From assembly GCA_016342285.1 (NCBI GenBank), contig JAEINQ010000003.1:104365-168364 (forward strand): DNA of 64,000 bases, in the 5' to 3' direction. Source of the DNA: Desulfobacterales bacterium (GTDB taxonomy: Bacteria > Desulfobacterota > Desulfobacteria > Desulfobacterales > JAEINQ01). Position 1 is the stretch's first letter. Each line of letters opens with the position of its first letter. Of this stretch, positions 1 through 8,745 are shown piece by piece. The notes under the pieces were generated by a model. The model did no database searches. It was given only the letters and a program-made list of their open reading frames with translations, and was not told where the DNA came from. The translations under genes were made by a program, and so were the position numbers.

Positions 1-182
1 AACTGGCCGACCTCCTGCTGGAAGAGGAAACGGTCATGGGAAAAACACTCGATGAACTAATCCTGAGCCTGCGGCCGGACTTTCAGTTCCCGTCCCATGG
101 CAGCACAGGTATGGCCCAGGCCGAAACCGCGGAAAAAAAGAGCGCACAAGCGCCAGAGAGCGAACCCACGGCCGAGGCCTGA
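1..182 (+). CDS. ftsH: C-terminal end of FtsH membrane protease (partial)
   Basis: The reading frame is open from base 3 to a TGA at 180-182 and gives about 59 residues. It begins with a Leu/Glu-rich helix (LADLLLEEETVMGKTLDELI) like the last helix of the FtsH peptidase domain, followed by a low-complexity Ala/Glu/Lys tail, which is usual for FtsH C-termini. FtsH is the membrane-anchored AAA zinc protease that degrades misassembled membrane proteins. The call also rests on context, because ftsH directly upstream of folP is a very common arrangement. The catalytic parts lie outside the window, so identification depends on the tail and the neighbour. Confidence 0.6.
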   Translation, partial: LADLLLEEETVMGKTLDELILSLRPDFQFPSHGSTGMAQAETAEKKSAQAPESEPTAEA

Positions 183-272
183 TTTTCCGCCACTGTCCTA
201 CGGGCGAAAAGGCCGGCGTAGCCTGCCTATGCCGGCAACAATGCCCCAAACAGGATCGCCTTTGAAGCCATC

Positions 273-1169
273 ATGACCGACCGCTTGAGCCACACCCTCT
301 GCTGGGGCGACCGCCGCCTGGAACTCGGGCGGCGGACGTGTGTCATGGGCATCTTGAACACAACGCCCGACTCCTTTTCCGATGGCGGCCGTTTTGTCTC
401 GATCGATGCGGCCCTGGCCCAGGCCGAAGCCATGGTGGCCGCCGGTGCCGACATTCTCGACATCGGCGGCGAGTCAACCCGCCCTTTTTCCGACCCGGTC
501 TCCGAAGAGGAAGAAACGCGAAGGGTCCTTCCGGTGATTGAGCGTCTGGCCGACCATATTCCCATCCCCATTTCCATCGACACCATGAAAGCTGCCGTGG
601 CCCGCCGGGCACTGGATGCCGGTGCTGCCATGATCAATGATGTCAGCGCCCTGCGCATGGATGCCGACATGGCCTCGGTGGCCGCCCGATACAAGGTGCC
701 GATCATTGTCATGCACATGCTCGGTACCCCAAAAACCATGCAAAAAAGGCCGGTCTACCAGGATCTTCTCGGTGAAATCGGCCGGTTCCTGGAGGCAGCC
801 GCTGGCAGGGCAGAGGCCGCCGGGGTGGACCGGTCGCTGATCATTGCCGATCCAGGCATCGGATTCGGCAAGACCGCGGACCACAACCTCGCCCTGATCC
901 AGCATCTGGCCTCACTGAAGCCCCTGGGCCTGCCGCTGCTCATCGGGCCTTCGAGAAAAGCCTTTATCCGATCCCTGCTCAGCCAAGGGACTGAAGACGA
1001 ACCATCGCCGGATTCGCCCCAGGTCGAAACCGGCACCCAGGCGGCGATAACGGCCGCTATCCTCAACGGCGCCCATGTGATTCGGGTGCACAATGTGGCC
1101 GATACCCGCGCCACAGCCCGAATCGCCGACGCGCTGCTGGCAGCCGGGAACCCGGCGTTGAAAGAGTGA
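273..1169 (+). CDS. folP: Dihydropteroate synthase
   Basis: 298 residues, normal length for the family. DHPS condenses 6-hydroxymethyl-dihydropterin pyrophosphate with p-aminobenzoate in cytosolic folate synthesis. The two signature motifs are clear: MGILNTTPDSFSDGG near residue 25, and GADILDIGGESTRPF near residue 62. The later IADPGIGFGK and LLIGPSRKAFI motifs of the TIM barrel are also present. The ATG at 273 leaves only a short N-terminal extension before the first strand. The gene follows ftsH by 90 bases and is followed 19 bases later by the ybbR-like gene, so they probably share a transcript. Confidence 0.95.
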   Translation: MTDRLSHTLCWGDRRLELGRRTCVMGILNTTPDSFSDGGRFVSIDAALAQAEAMVAAGADILDIGGESTRPFSDPVSEEEETRRVLPVIERLADHIPIPISIDTMKAAVARRALDAGAAMINDVSALRMDADMASVAARYKVPIIVMHMLGTPKTMQKRPVYQDLLGEIGRFLEAAAGRAEAAGVDRSLIIADPGIGFGKTADHNLALIQHLASLKPLGLPLLIGPSRKAFIRSLLSQGTEDEPSPDSPQVETGTQAAITAAILNGAHVIRVHNVADTRATARIADALLAAGNPALKE

Positions 1170-1188
1170 CACCATTGGATATTTACCC

Positions 1189-2154
1189 ATGAACCTCCCC
1201 CGTGCCGCACTGACCCGGTTTGGAAAGCCTGCCCTTTGGATGGCCGCTGTGGCCCTGTTGGGAGCCGCCGCCTTCTGGGTGGGGTATCAAAACCGAGCCA
1301 TTACCGTCGAGCAATTTATTCCCCTGGTCGTCGGCCCACCCCCTTCGGGGCTTGTTGTCAGCAGTCCGATGCCCAACGGGGTGGAGATCCATCTACGGGG
1401 CCCCCGACACGCCGTAGAAACCCTGGTGAAGTCAAATCCGGCCTGCCGCATCGACCTGGTCGATGCCGGGGAAGGGACCGTGCCGATTCTCCTGACCGGA
1501 AACCATATCACCTTGCCCCCGGGGATCACCCTTGCGGGCATCGAACCGGCGGTGATCACCCTGAAGCTCGACCGGTTGATCCACAAACAGGTACCGGTGA
1601 CCGTCATTTTCTCGGGCAAGCCGGCAGCCGGATATTCAGTTGGTGAAGTGGGATCAACCCCGACCACCATCCTTCTTTCCGGACCGGCCCAACGGCTCGA
1701 CTCTCTGGAGCAGATCCCCACGGCAGCCGTGGACATCACCGGCGCCAAAGGGACCATTCAAAATCCCCTCACCCTGGACCTTCCCGAAGGAGTCACAGTG
1801 GCCGGGCCGGACAAGACCGTCACCGGCGGCATCCACATCGTTGAGACCATCGCCTCGCGAAAGTTCACCGGCATGGCGGTCTCCGGGAAAAACAGTCCCT
1901 ACCAAACCCGGGTCAGTCCCGCGGCCATCGACATTGAGGTGGAAGGGCCGATCAATATTCTCGATGGCCTCAAACCGGACAAGGGGATCGATATTCACGT
2001 CGACCTGGCCGATCTCAAGCCGGGGGTTTACGTGCGACGCGCGGTCATCGGATTGCCGGTCAAGACCACCCTGATCAGCGCAAGGCCGGAACTCTTTACC
2101 GTCACCCTCACCACCGGCAAAGAAAACACCGCGGGAAAAAAGGCCGACCAGTGA
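1189..2154 (+). CDS. ybbR: YbbR/CdaR-like membrane-anchored protein
   Basis: 321 residues. One N-terminal transmembrane segment (about residues 12-32, ALWMAAVALLGAAAFWVGY) is followed by an extracytoplasmic part made of repeated beta-rich YbbR domains with the usual proline-rich strands (for example KQVPVTVIFSGKPAAGYSV). In many bacteria YbbR/CdaR binds and regulates the membrane diadenylate cyclase CdaA, whose gene normally sits directly upstream. Here folP is directly upstream and no cyclase gene lies in the window. The product may therefore act with a cyclase encoded elsewhere or have another envelope role. The fold assignment is secure; the function is inferred. Confidence 0.8.
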   Translation: MNLPRAALTRFGKPALWMAAVALLGAAAFWVGYQNRAITVEQFIPLVVGPPPSGLVVSSPMPNGVEIHLRGPRHAVETLVKSNPACRIDLVDAGEGTVPILLTGNHITLPPGITLAGIEPAVITLKLDRLIHKQVPVTVIFSGKPAAGYSVGEVGSTPTTILLSGPAQRLDSLEQIPTAAVDITGAKGTIQNPLTLDLPEGVTVAGPDKTVTGGIHIVETIASRKFTGMAVSGKNSPYQTRVSPAAIDIEVEGPINILDGLKPDKGIDIHVDLADLKPGVYVRRAVIGLPVKTTLISARPELFTVTLTTGKENTAGKKADQ

Positions 2155-2231
2155 GCCTCCACCTGAAAAGCGAGTGGCCTCATTTCAGACTGATCGGCCG
2201 CCCCCCAAAAAAATAATCCCAAGGAGAGACC

Positions 2232-3020
2232 ATGCTTCTGGTAATCGACATCGGCAACACCAATTCGGTGCTCGGCCTCTACGACGGCGACCATCTGGTG
2301 CAGGACTGGCGCATACGGACGGAACAACAGACCACGGCAGACGAATTCAGCGTCCTGGCAGCCGGCCTGTTCGCTGCCGGCCGAATCGCCCTTTCCTCCG
2401 TCGATCAGACCATCATCTCCTGCGTGGTGCCGCCCATGGTCTCCATCCTCGACGCCTTCTGCCAGAAATACCTGGGGCATGCCCCCCACTGGGTCGATGC
2501 CCGCTCAGCCGGCGCCATGCCGATCCTGACCAGCAACCCCATGGAGGTCGGGGCGGACCGAATCGTCAATGCCGTAGGGGCCTACGAAAAATACCGCACC
2601 AGCCTCATCATCATCGATTTCGGCACAGCCACGACCTTCGATGCCATTTCCGAGCAGGGTGAATACCTCGGCGGGGCCATCAGCCCGGGAATCGTCATCG
2701 CCGCAGAAGCCCTGTTCATGAAGGCATCCAAGCTTCCCCGGGTGGAACTGTTCACCGCTCCGGACCGGGTGGTGGGCAAAGACACCATCGGCGCCATTCA
2801 ATCGGGAATCATTTACGGTTATGCCGCGCTGGTGGACGGCATGGTTGCGCGGATGGGCCGGGAGATGGGATCAAACCCCAGGGTCATCGCCACCGGCGGC
2901 CTGGCGCCGCTGATGAACCGCGTGGCCGAAAGCATCGAAGCGGTCGAGCCGTCCCTGACCCTGGAGGGGTTGCGGCTGATCTACGAAAAAGTGCGGCATG
3001 CCGGGGAAAAAGGGGCATAA
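2232..3020 (+). CDS. coaX: Type III pantothenate kinase
   Basis: 262 residues. This cytosolic enzyme phosphorylates pantothenate in the first committed step of coenzyme A synthesis. Family motifs visible are the N-terminal phosphate-binding MLLVIDIGNTNSVLGLYDG, GADRIVNAVGA near residue 103, and DFGTATTFD near residue 127 with the conserved ASKHA-fold aspartates. The start is supported by AAGGAG eight bases upstream of the ATG. It is the last gene of the forward folP-ybbR-coaX group. A local CoA-making gene fits the heavy acyl-CoA metabolism seen later, but coaX is housekeeping and this proximity may mean nothing. Confidence 0.95.
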   Translation: MLLVIDIGNTNSVLGLYDGDHLVQDWRIRTEQQTTADEFSVLAAGLFAAGRIALSSVDQTIISCVVPPMVSILDAFCQKYLGHAPHWVDARSAGAMPILTSNPMEVGADRIVNAVGAYEKYRTSLIIIDFGTATTFDAISEQGEYLGGAISPGIVIAAEALFMKASKLPRVELFTAPDRVVGKDTIGAIQSGIIYGYAALVDGMVARMGREMGSNPRVIATGGLAPLMNRVAESIEAVEPSLTLEGLRLIYEKVRHAGEKGA

Positions 3021-3112
3021 TGCTCAATATTCGAAATTGCACTGCATCTGCCGTTTGCTTCCTCAACTCATCAACTAAACCTTCCCGTCGGCCACACCAT
3101 GAATCTGCAGCT

Positions 3113-4084
3113 TTATGCCGGCGCGGTTCCCTCTTCCCTTGCGGCCAGATACTGAACGAACCCGCGGATGGAATTTCTCAAAAAGAAACCCTCCCGCTGA
3201 CGGACCGCCGGTGAAAGCCGTTGAAAAGACGTCAACAGGGGATCCTGGGCAAGAAGCGCCTCTATGCACCCATCCTCGAAAGTTGGGTCGGATCTTTGAG
3301 ACATACGGGCTGAGATGATGTCGGCCCAGCGCAGGAGCTGGGCGCGGTGGGTGCGCAATACGGGTTGTCCGTCCGGACACCAGCCGTGGTGGCCGAAACA
3401 GGTCAGGGCGTGGGCATGGGGCAGGAGGAGATCGATACTGGCCAGGCTGGTTTCCAAAAAAAACCGGGGCGGGGTGGCGGGGCGAAGGTAGACGGTGCCG
3501 TCGTCAACCCTTTGGTAGACACCGCTGGCCTCGCCGGCCATGAGAAAAGGGCCCACCCGGTAACTCACGTGGTGAACGGCATGGCCGGGGGTGGCGATGG
3601 CCGCCAGATCCGGTAGATTGATGGTATCGGCGTCAACAAGTTGCGGCTCAGGCACCGGGCGCATGGGGCCGTAGGCCCGGGCCGTGTCGCCGAGGGCCTT
3701 GAGGCTGCCGGCCCAAAGCCGTGAGGGATCGGCCAGGTGGCTCAGGGCCGAATGGTGACAGACCACGGGCGCATGGGGAAACCGGACGGCAAAATCGCCA
3801 GCCCCACCGGCATGGTCCAGATGAATATGGGTCAGCAGCACGGCGTCGATCCGGTCGACCCCCAGCGCAGACAAGGCCTCAAACAACCGGGGCACCGAGG
3901 CGGCCGGCCCCACATCCACCAGAACCGTCGCCGGTGAGGTAATCAGCCAGGCACTGATGAATTCATCGAATCCGGGCAAGGGCTGGGGAAGGGGAATCTG
4001 CCACAATCCGGGGGCGGCGGCCACGGCCAGGGGCGGGGACTGACCGTCGGGGGCCGGAACGATTTGCTCGGATCCTTCCGTCAT
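3113..4084 (-). CDS. MBL-fold metallo-hydrolase
   Basis: 323 residues from the ATG at 4084. A longer frame exists upstream, but this ATG overlaps the stop of the small upstream ORF in an ATGA arrangement, which favours it. The beta-lactamase-like zinc motif HIHLDHAG is present, followed by later histidines (ATPGHAVHHVSY; CFGHHGW) that can complete a binuclear site. The N-terminus has no signal peptide, so a cytosolic thiol- or phosphoester-hydrolase of the glyoxalase-II-like superfamily is likely. The substrate cannot be deduced. It is the promoter-distal member of the reverse-strand group that contains the pilus ATPases. Confidence 0.8.
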   Translation of the reverse strand: MTEGSEQIVPAPDGQSPPLAVAAAPGLWQIPLPQPLPGFDEFISAWLITSPATVLVDVGPAASVPRLFEALSALGVDRIDAVLLTHIHLDHAGGAGDFAVRFPHAPVVCHHSALSHLADPSRLWAGSLKALGDTARAYGPMRPVPEPQLVDADTINLPDLAAIATPGHAVHHVSYRVGPFLMAGEASGVYQRVDDGTVYLRPATPPRFFLETSLASIDLLLPHAHALTCFGHHGWCPDGQPVLRTHRAQLLRWADIISARMSQRSDPTFEDGCIEALLAQDPLLTSFQRLSPAVRQREGFFLRNSIRGFVQYLAAREEGTAPA

Positions 4085-4227
4085 TCCAGCCCCATCTCTT
4101 TTTCCAGGGTTTCGATCTGTTTTTGGACTTCTTTCCGCTCTTCCTTTGAAAGGGATGGGTCGCAAAGGCGTTTTTTCAGCCCCGCCAGGATCATCTCGCT
4201 ACGGTAATCGGCGCAGGTATAGGTCAT
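4081..4227 (-). CDS. Small 48-residue acidic/basic helical protein
   Basis: A short frame translating to about 48 residues: MTYTCADYRSEMILAGLKKR, then a charged helix rich in Lys/Glu ending KEMGLE. Its TGA overlaps the ATG of the downstream MBL hydrolase (ATGA), a hallmark of translational coupling. The two parts are a Cys-containing N-terminus and an amphipathic helix that could form a coiled coil. I do not recognise a family. The coding case rests on the coupling and the protein-like composition, so it is moderate. Confidence 0.55.
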   Translation of the reverse strand: MTYTCADYRSEMILAGLKKRLCDPSLSKEERKEVQKQIETLEKEMGLE

Positions 4228-4370
4228 TGGGTTAGCATACTTTCCAGAGGACGTGGCCTTGGGCTGCCCATCTGGAAGGGGCTGCTGTCAGGTGTTTGAA
4301 GTTCGAAGTGCCTAAGCATCGGCTGAACCTTTCCGGTTCCATCACGAAAAGCGGTGACCAAAGGCCAGGG
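4228..4370. repeat. Fragment of dispersed intergenic repeat
   Basis: This gap carries words (CCAGAGGACGTGGCCTTGGG, then CTGGAAGGGGCTG) that recur in the gaps at 25970-26010 and, more weakly, 9735-9770. It therefore appears to be a partial copy of the repeat family described at those places. No promoter or terminator is obvious. Confidence 0.4.
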
Positions 4371-5021
4371 TCAGGTCCGGCCGGTCTTGATCTGCGCATT
4401 CTTGTATATCTTGTAAAAAATCTCGTATTCCTTGACCCCCTGTTTGAGCACCTTGTCCAGGCTCTCCATGTGCCCGGTGTTGATCACCGTGTTGACGCTT
4501 TTGTTGAAGGCGGTCATGTTGTCGCCGGTCCGGAACCGCTCGGTGATCAGGGCGACGAACATGTTACGTCGGCTACTCATCTCCAGCCGCCCCAGAAAAC
4601 GCAGCAGGTTGTTCTGGTCCGGGTCCGTGGTGTCATACATTTCGTTGATCACCACCATGTCGAACTCGTGAAATCGCATCTGTTTGAGGGCTTCCCGGGC
4701 ATTTTTGGGTTCGGTGGTATGGTAATCCATGCCCTGAACGACCTCGCGGATCCGGTTGCGAAAGGCCGGGTCCGGCTCGCAGATCAGTGCGGTCTTGGTC
4801 CCTTCCTCGATGAAATCAAAAGGGCGCTCCGAGGCATCATAGGCTTCGGAAGCCACCTCGCTGGCCAGGGTGTTTTCTTTTTTGGGCGCTGCTGCCGGCG
4901 CCGGGTCCACGGTGATTTTGGTCTTGCACTTGGGGCAGGCCACGGCAAAGGCCTTGCCCTGGGGAATCTTGTCGTCGGCGATCTTGAATTTGGCCTGGCA
5001 CTTTTCGCATGAAATGTCCAT
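4371..5021 (-). CDS. Zinc-ribbon protein with a receiver-like domain
   Basis: 216 residues. Residues 1-35 form a four-cysteine zinc ribbon of the MJ0042 type (CEKCQAKFKIADDKIPQGK, then CPKCK). A Pro/Ala linker follows, and from about residue 76 a domain resembling a response-regulator receiver (ALICEPDPAFRNRIREVVQG). At the position of the phosphoacceptor Asp the sequence reads MVVINEM, with Asn126, so it is probably a pseudo-receiver that does not take phosphate. It follows the two PilT-like ATPase genes on the same strand by 38 bases, which suggests a regulatory or adaptor role in type IV pilus retraction or motility. The role is inferred from position only. Confidence 0.65.
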   Translation of the reverse strand: MDISCEKCQAKFKIADDKIPQGKAFAVACPKCKTKITVDPAPAAAPKKENTLASEVASEAYDASERPFDFIEEGTKTALICEPDPAFRNRIREVVQGMDYHTTEPKNAREALKQMRFHEFDMVVINEMYDTTDPDQNNLLRFLGRLEMSSRRNMFVALITERFRTGDNMTAFNKSVNTVINTGHMESLDKVLKQGVKEYEIFYKIYKNAQIKTGRT

Positions 5022-5059
5022 GATCGTCTCTCCCGTGAGAGGTCCCTTGGCCGGGGCCC

Positions 5060-6229
5060 CTATCGTTTGGGCCTTCCGTATTCCTTGTCGATTTTGAGCT
5101 CTTCAATGTCGGTGGTGGATTCCCCCCGGGCGCTCTTGACATTGTCCAGGCCCCGTCCCACCACCCCTTTTCGGGAGGCATAGGCCATGGCGGTCTCTTC
5201 GGAGATCTTTCCCTCCTGGAAAATCTTGACAATATAGTCGTCGAAGGTGGTCCAGCCATAGGCGCCGCCGGCCTGAATGATCTCGTAAAACGTCTTGCCC
5301 TCGGACTCTCCCTGCTGGATGGAATCCTTGACCCGCAGATTGGTCCCCATGATCTCAAAGGCCGCCACCCGACCGCCGCCGATCTTGGGCAGCAGGCGCT
5401 GGCAGACGATCCAGCGCACGGTATCGGCCAGCCGCAGGCGGATCTGGTTCTGCTCTTCGATGGAGAACATACCCAGAATGCGGTTGACGGCCTGGCCGGC
5501 GTCCACCGTGTGCAGGGTGCTCATCACCAGGTGGCCGGTTTCGGCGGCGCTCAACCCGATCTCCACGGTCTCCCGATCCCGCATCTCGCCCACCAGAATC
5601 ACCTTGGGGGCCTGGCGCAGGGCAGCCCGCAGGCCGCTGGCAAAGGTGTCGAAATCATTCCCCATCTCGCGCTGGTTGAAGGTCGCTTTCTTGTGGGGGT
5701 GCTGGTACTCCACCGGGTCCTCCAGGGTCACCACGTGAACCGACTTGTTCTCGTTGATCCGGTTTAAGACCGCCGCCAGGGAGGTCGACTTGCCGCTGCC
5801 GGTGGAGCCGGTGACAAAGATGATCCCGTTTTTTTCCTCGGCCATCTTCAGGAAGGGCGGGGGAAGGTTCAGGTCCGTGACCGTGGGGATCTTGCTTTCC
5901 AGTTTTCGAAGAACAATGGAGCAGTTACCCAGTTGGGAAAAGATGTTGACCCGGAAACGGGCCTTACCGGGCAGTTCATAGGAGGAGTCACAGGATCCTT
6001 CCGACAGGAAGGTCTCGGTCAGGCGCCGGTCGTTGTTGATCAGGTTCAGGGCAAAAATCTCGGTCTGGAAAGGGGTCAGCTCGTCAAAGGGCGGATCAAT
6101 CTCCACCGCCGTAAGCTGTCCCGAGCTTTCCACCTGAAACGGCTTTCCCGTGGTGATGTTCAGGTCCGACACGTTGTCGAACGCGTCGAGCATGCGGGCC
6201 AGGATATGGTCGATTTCCTGTTTTTTCAT
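5060..6229 (-). CDS. PilT/PilU-like type IV pilus retraction ATPase
   Basis: 389 residues, the family length. It has an N-terminal PAS-like region and then a RecA-like secretion ATPase core with Walker A GSTGSGKST (about residue 142), the Asp box (LEDPVEY), Walker B (ILVGEMRD) and the His box (STLHTVDA). PilT-type ATPases are cytosolic hexamers that drive pilus disassembly. This copy is more divergent and longer at the C-terminus than the paralogue just upstream (6294-7376). That pairing resembles PilU, which helps PilT where both exist, but I cannot assign PilU firmly. It is followed by the zinc-ribbon receiver-like gene. Confidence 0.88.
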   Translation of the reverse strand: MKKQEIDHILARMLDAFDNVSDLNITTGKPFQVESSGQLTAVEIDPPFDELTPFQTEIFALNLINNDRRLTETFLSEGSCDSSYELPGKARFRVNIFSQLGNCSIVLRKLESKIPTVTDLNLPPPFLKMAEEKNGIIFVTGSTGSGKSTSLAAVLNRINENKSVHVVTLEDPVEYQHPHKKATFNQREMGNDFDTFASGLRAALRQAPKVILVGEMRDRETVEIGLSAAETGHLVMSTLHTVDAGQAVNRILGMFSIEEQNQIRLRLADTVRWIVCQRLLPKIGGGRVAAFEIMGTNLRVKDSIQQGESEGKTFYEIIQAGGAYGWTTFDDYIVKIFQEGKISEETAMAYASRKGVVGRGLDNVKSARGESTTDIEELKIDKEYGRPKR

Positions 6230-6293
6230 GGTCCTCCCCCATGGATCGGTTGCAGGTTATGTCTAAAAACAGGGGGTGCGCTCAGGCCCCGGG

Positions 6294-7376
6294 TCAGGCG
6301 TCGGTGAAATCGACGGGCGGCGACTTGAGCAGCGCCCGGAACCGGCCCTTGTCATTGGACTTGGTGTAGGCCTCTTCGGCACTGATCCAACCCTTGTTCA
6401 ACAACTCCATAATGGCGTCGTCGAGCAGCACCATGCCGTATTTCTTTCCCGTCTGAATGCTGGAATTGATCTGGTGGGTCTTGGCTTCACGGATCAGGTT
6501 GCGCACGGCCGGGGTGGCGATGAGAATCTCCTGGGCCGCGCATCGCCCCTTCTTGTCAATCCGCTTAAACAGGACCTGGGCCACGATCCCCCGAAGTCCG
6601 TCGGAAAGGGTGGAACGGATCTGGGCCTGTTCGCTGGAGGGGAAGACCTCGATAACCCGGTCCACGGTCTTGGCCGCGCTGGAGGTGTGCAGGGTGCCGA
6701 AGACCAGATGGCCGGTAGAGGCCGCCTCGATGGCCAGGCTGATGGTTTCCAGGTCCCGCATTTCGCCTACGAGGATGATGTCCGGGTCCTCACGAAGCGC
6801 CCCCTTCAACGCGGCGGAAAAGGTCTTGGTGTGAAGCCCCACCTCCCGGTGGTTGATGATGCACTGCTGGCTGCGGTGGACGAATTCGACCGGGTCTTCG
6901 ACGGTGATGATATGGTCTTTGCGGGTCTTGTTGGCCGTGTCGATAATGGCGGCCAGGGTGGTCGACTTGCCGCTGCCGGTGGGCCCGGTGACCAGGACCA
7001 GTCCCCGGGGGAGGGAAGCGAATTTGGGAACCACCGGCGGCAGCCCCAGCTGCTCGGCGGTGAGAATTTCACTGGGAATTTCACGGAAAACGGCGGCGCA
7101 ACCGTATTTCTGCATGAAAAAATTGGCACGGTACCGGGCCAGCCCGGGAATCTCGTAGCCAAAGTCCACGTCACCGGTCTCTTCAAACACCTTGACCTTG
7201 TCCTCGGGGGCAATCTCGTAAAGCATCCCCTTGAGTTCGTCGTTTTCCAGGACCTTGTACTTGATCCGCTCCACATCGCCCCGAAGCCTCAGGGCCGGCG
7301 GCTGACCGGAGACCATGTGAAGATCCGAGGCGCCCTGTTCGTTCATCAGCTTGAAAAAAGCGTCGATCTTTGCCAT
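6294..7376 (-). CDS. pilT: PilT type IV pilus twitching-motility ATPase
   Basis: 360 residues from the ATG at 7376, which has GGGAG about eight bases upstream. A longer frame to 7445 lacks such a site. Motifs are ASDLHMVSGQPP at the N-terminus, Walker A GPTGSGKSTTLAAI, the Asp box EDPVEFVH, Walker B IILVGEMRD and the His box FGTLHTSSA. This is the standard PilT that depolymerises pilin at the inner membrane for twitching and surface attachment. A second PilT-like ATPase gene follows 64 bases downstream. No pilin or PilB gene is in the window. Confidence 0.93.
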   Translation of the reverse strand: MAKIDAFFKLMNEQGASDLHMVSGQPPALRLRGDVERIKYKVLENDELKGMLYEIAPEDKVKVFEETGDVDFGYEIPGLARYRANFFMQKYGCAAVFREIPSEILTAEQLGLPPVVPKFASLPRGLVLVTGPTGSGKSTTLAAIIDTANKTRKDHIITVEDPVEFVHRSQQCIINHREVGLHTKTFSAALKGALREDPDIILVGEMRDLETISLAIEAASTGHLVFGTLHTSSAAKTVDRVIEVFPSSEQAQIRSTLSDGLRGIVAQVLFKRIDKKGRCAAQEILIATPAVRNLIREAKTHQINSSIQTGKKYGMVLLDDAIMELLNKGWISAEEAYTKSNDKGRFRALLKSPPVDFTDA

Positions 7377-7530
7377 TGGATTGTCTCCCGTAAAATTGAG
7401 GAAGGTTAGGATCGGCGCCGTCATCCATCCCGTGGGCGGTGGCATGACGGGCCACCCCCCTTCAGATTCGTTGCGCCAAAGAAAAAGTCGGCCGGCGCGC
7501 CAGTGTGCTCATAACCGCCGGCCAGGGTAA

Positions 7531-8034
7531 CTATTTGGATTGTTGGAGCAGCTTCAGCTTGGCGTCCTGATCGTCTTTTGCCCGCATCTCCTCGCGACCG
7601 AGTTCCAACAGCCTGGCATGGCTGTCGATGATGGACTGGAGCTGCACCTCGATCTGGCCCCGCTGCCGCTTGAGTTCGGCGATGTCCTCATGGAGTCGCA
7701 CCAGTCGACCATGGGCATGCTGCACAAGTTTTTCGGCCCGGAGTTCGGCATCGGCCACCACGAGTTCGGCGGATTTCCGGGCATTATCCTTCATCTGATC
7801 GATGACCTTCTGGGAATTGAGCATGGCCCGCTTAAAACTGTCCTCGCGCTCCCTGAACCCGCGGATTTCCCTCTGAAGGCGAAGGATGGTGTCGTTGAGG
7901 CGGGCACTTTCTTCCTGCATCGCCTCAAAGGCCTCGGCCATCTGCTCGAGAAACGCATCGACCTCCTGAATGTCAAACCCCCTGAAACGGACACGGAACT
8001 GTTGGTGCTGAATATCCAGGGGCGTGAGTTTCAT
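7531..8034 (-). CDS. DivIVA-domain coiled-coil protein
   Basis: 167 residues. The N-terminus (MKLTPLDIQHQQFRVRFRGF, then DIQEVDAFL) matches the DivIVA/GpsB membrane-curvature-sensing domain: the TPLDI start, the F..RFRGFD loop and the EVDAFL helix. The rest is a long charged coiled coil. DivIVA proteins mark poles or septa and recruit division, chromosome or motility factors. The pilT genes downstream make polar placement of the pilus machinery a reasonable thought, but that is inference. It lies 21 bases after the yggT stop, so the two are probably co-transcribed. Confidence 0.85.
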   Translation of the reverse strand: MKLTPLDIQHQQFRVRFRGFDIQEVDAFLEQMAEAFEAMQEESARLNDTILRLQREIRGFREREDSFKRAMLNSQKVIDQMKDNARKSAELVVADAELRAEKLVQHAHGRLVRLHEDIAELKRQRGQIEVQLQSIIDSHARLLELGREEMRAKDDQDAKLKLLQQSK

Positions 8035-8055
8035 GATGTTCCCTTTCTCGCCGCA

Positions 8056-8358
8056 TCAGTGCATCAAGGCGGCGGACAACCCCAAAAGGCTTCCCACCAG
8101 GAATTTCTGAAGGAAGATAATCGCCAGAAACACAATGATGGGTGAAATGTCCATCCCGCCGAAATTGACGGGGATTTTGGAACGAATACGATAGAGCACC
8201 GGTTCGGTGGCGTTGTAAATGAACCGAACGATGGGGTTATAGGGGTCGGGGTTGACCCATGAAAGAACGGCCCGAGCGACGACGAGCCACATAAAGATGG
8301 TCAGGACATAATCGAAGACCACCGCCACAGCACTGAGAAAATTACCGATGATGAACAT
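8056..8358 (-). CDS. yggT: YggT family membrane protein
   Basis: 100 residues. Two hydrophobic segments flank the family signature: VLTIFMWLVVARAVLSWVNP near residue 18, and the later NATEPVLYRIRSKIP followed by GGMDISPIIVFLAIIFL. YggT proteins are small inner-membrane proteins of poorly defined role, often encoded beside proC, divIVA-like or cell-division genes, as here with divIVA-like downstream and proC divergent. It would be the first gene of the reverse-strand group running to about 3113 if that group is one transcript. Confidence 0.85.
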   Translation of the reverse strand: MFIIGNFLSAVAVVFDYVLTIFMWLVVARAVLSWVNPDPYNPIVRFIYNATEPVLYRIRSKIPVNFGGMDISPIIVFLAIIFLQKFLVGSLLGLSAALMH

Positions 8359-8745
8359 AGTCTTTAAATTACCTTACAATCTCGGTTTGCAGGGAAGCAT
8401 TTGGCCCGTCCCCACGGAAAACGTGTATCTGGAAAAATAAAGGTATTCCTTCGAATAAGTCAAGTGATTTCGGTGATCATCGTTGACAGGAGACAATGCA
8501 ACCGGGTAATTAGTTTCCATCCATAAATGGCCTTTTTGCCCAATCTCGGCGTCAATCGGCGCCATTGCTTGTGCGGCGCAGCGCGCTACGCCTCCGCGCA
8601 ATGACTTGATTTCCTTGACCTTGGACAAAAATTCACATTTATGCATTGGAAACGACGATGGGTGCCAATTGAAACCACAGCCGCTCACCGGGCCACGCCC
8701 GGGCGGACCGCTGGGGAAAAACATCCGCCTATGGAAGGAAATTAA
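8359..8745. other. Intergenic region between divergent yggT and proC
   Basis: 387 bases with no convincing gene. It must contain promoters for both directions. One possible sigma70-like pair reading toward proC is TTGACA at 8483-8488 and TAATTA at 8507-8512. A GC-rich segment around 8545-8600 with short inverted pieces (GGCGTC, GGCGCC, CTACGCC) may be another dispersed repeat. A clear GGAAGGA lies just before the proC GTG. Confidence 0.4.
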
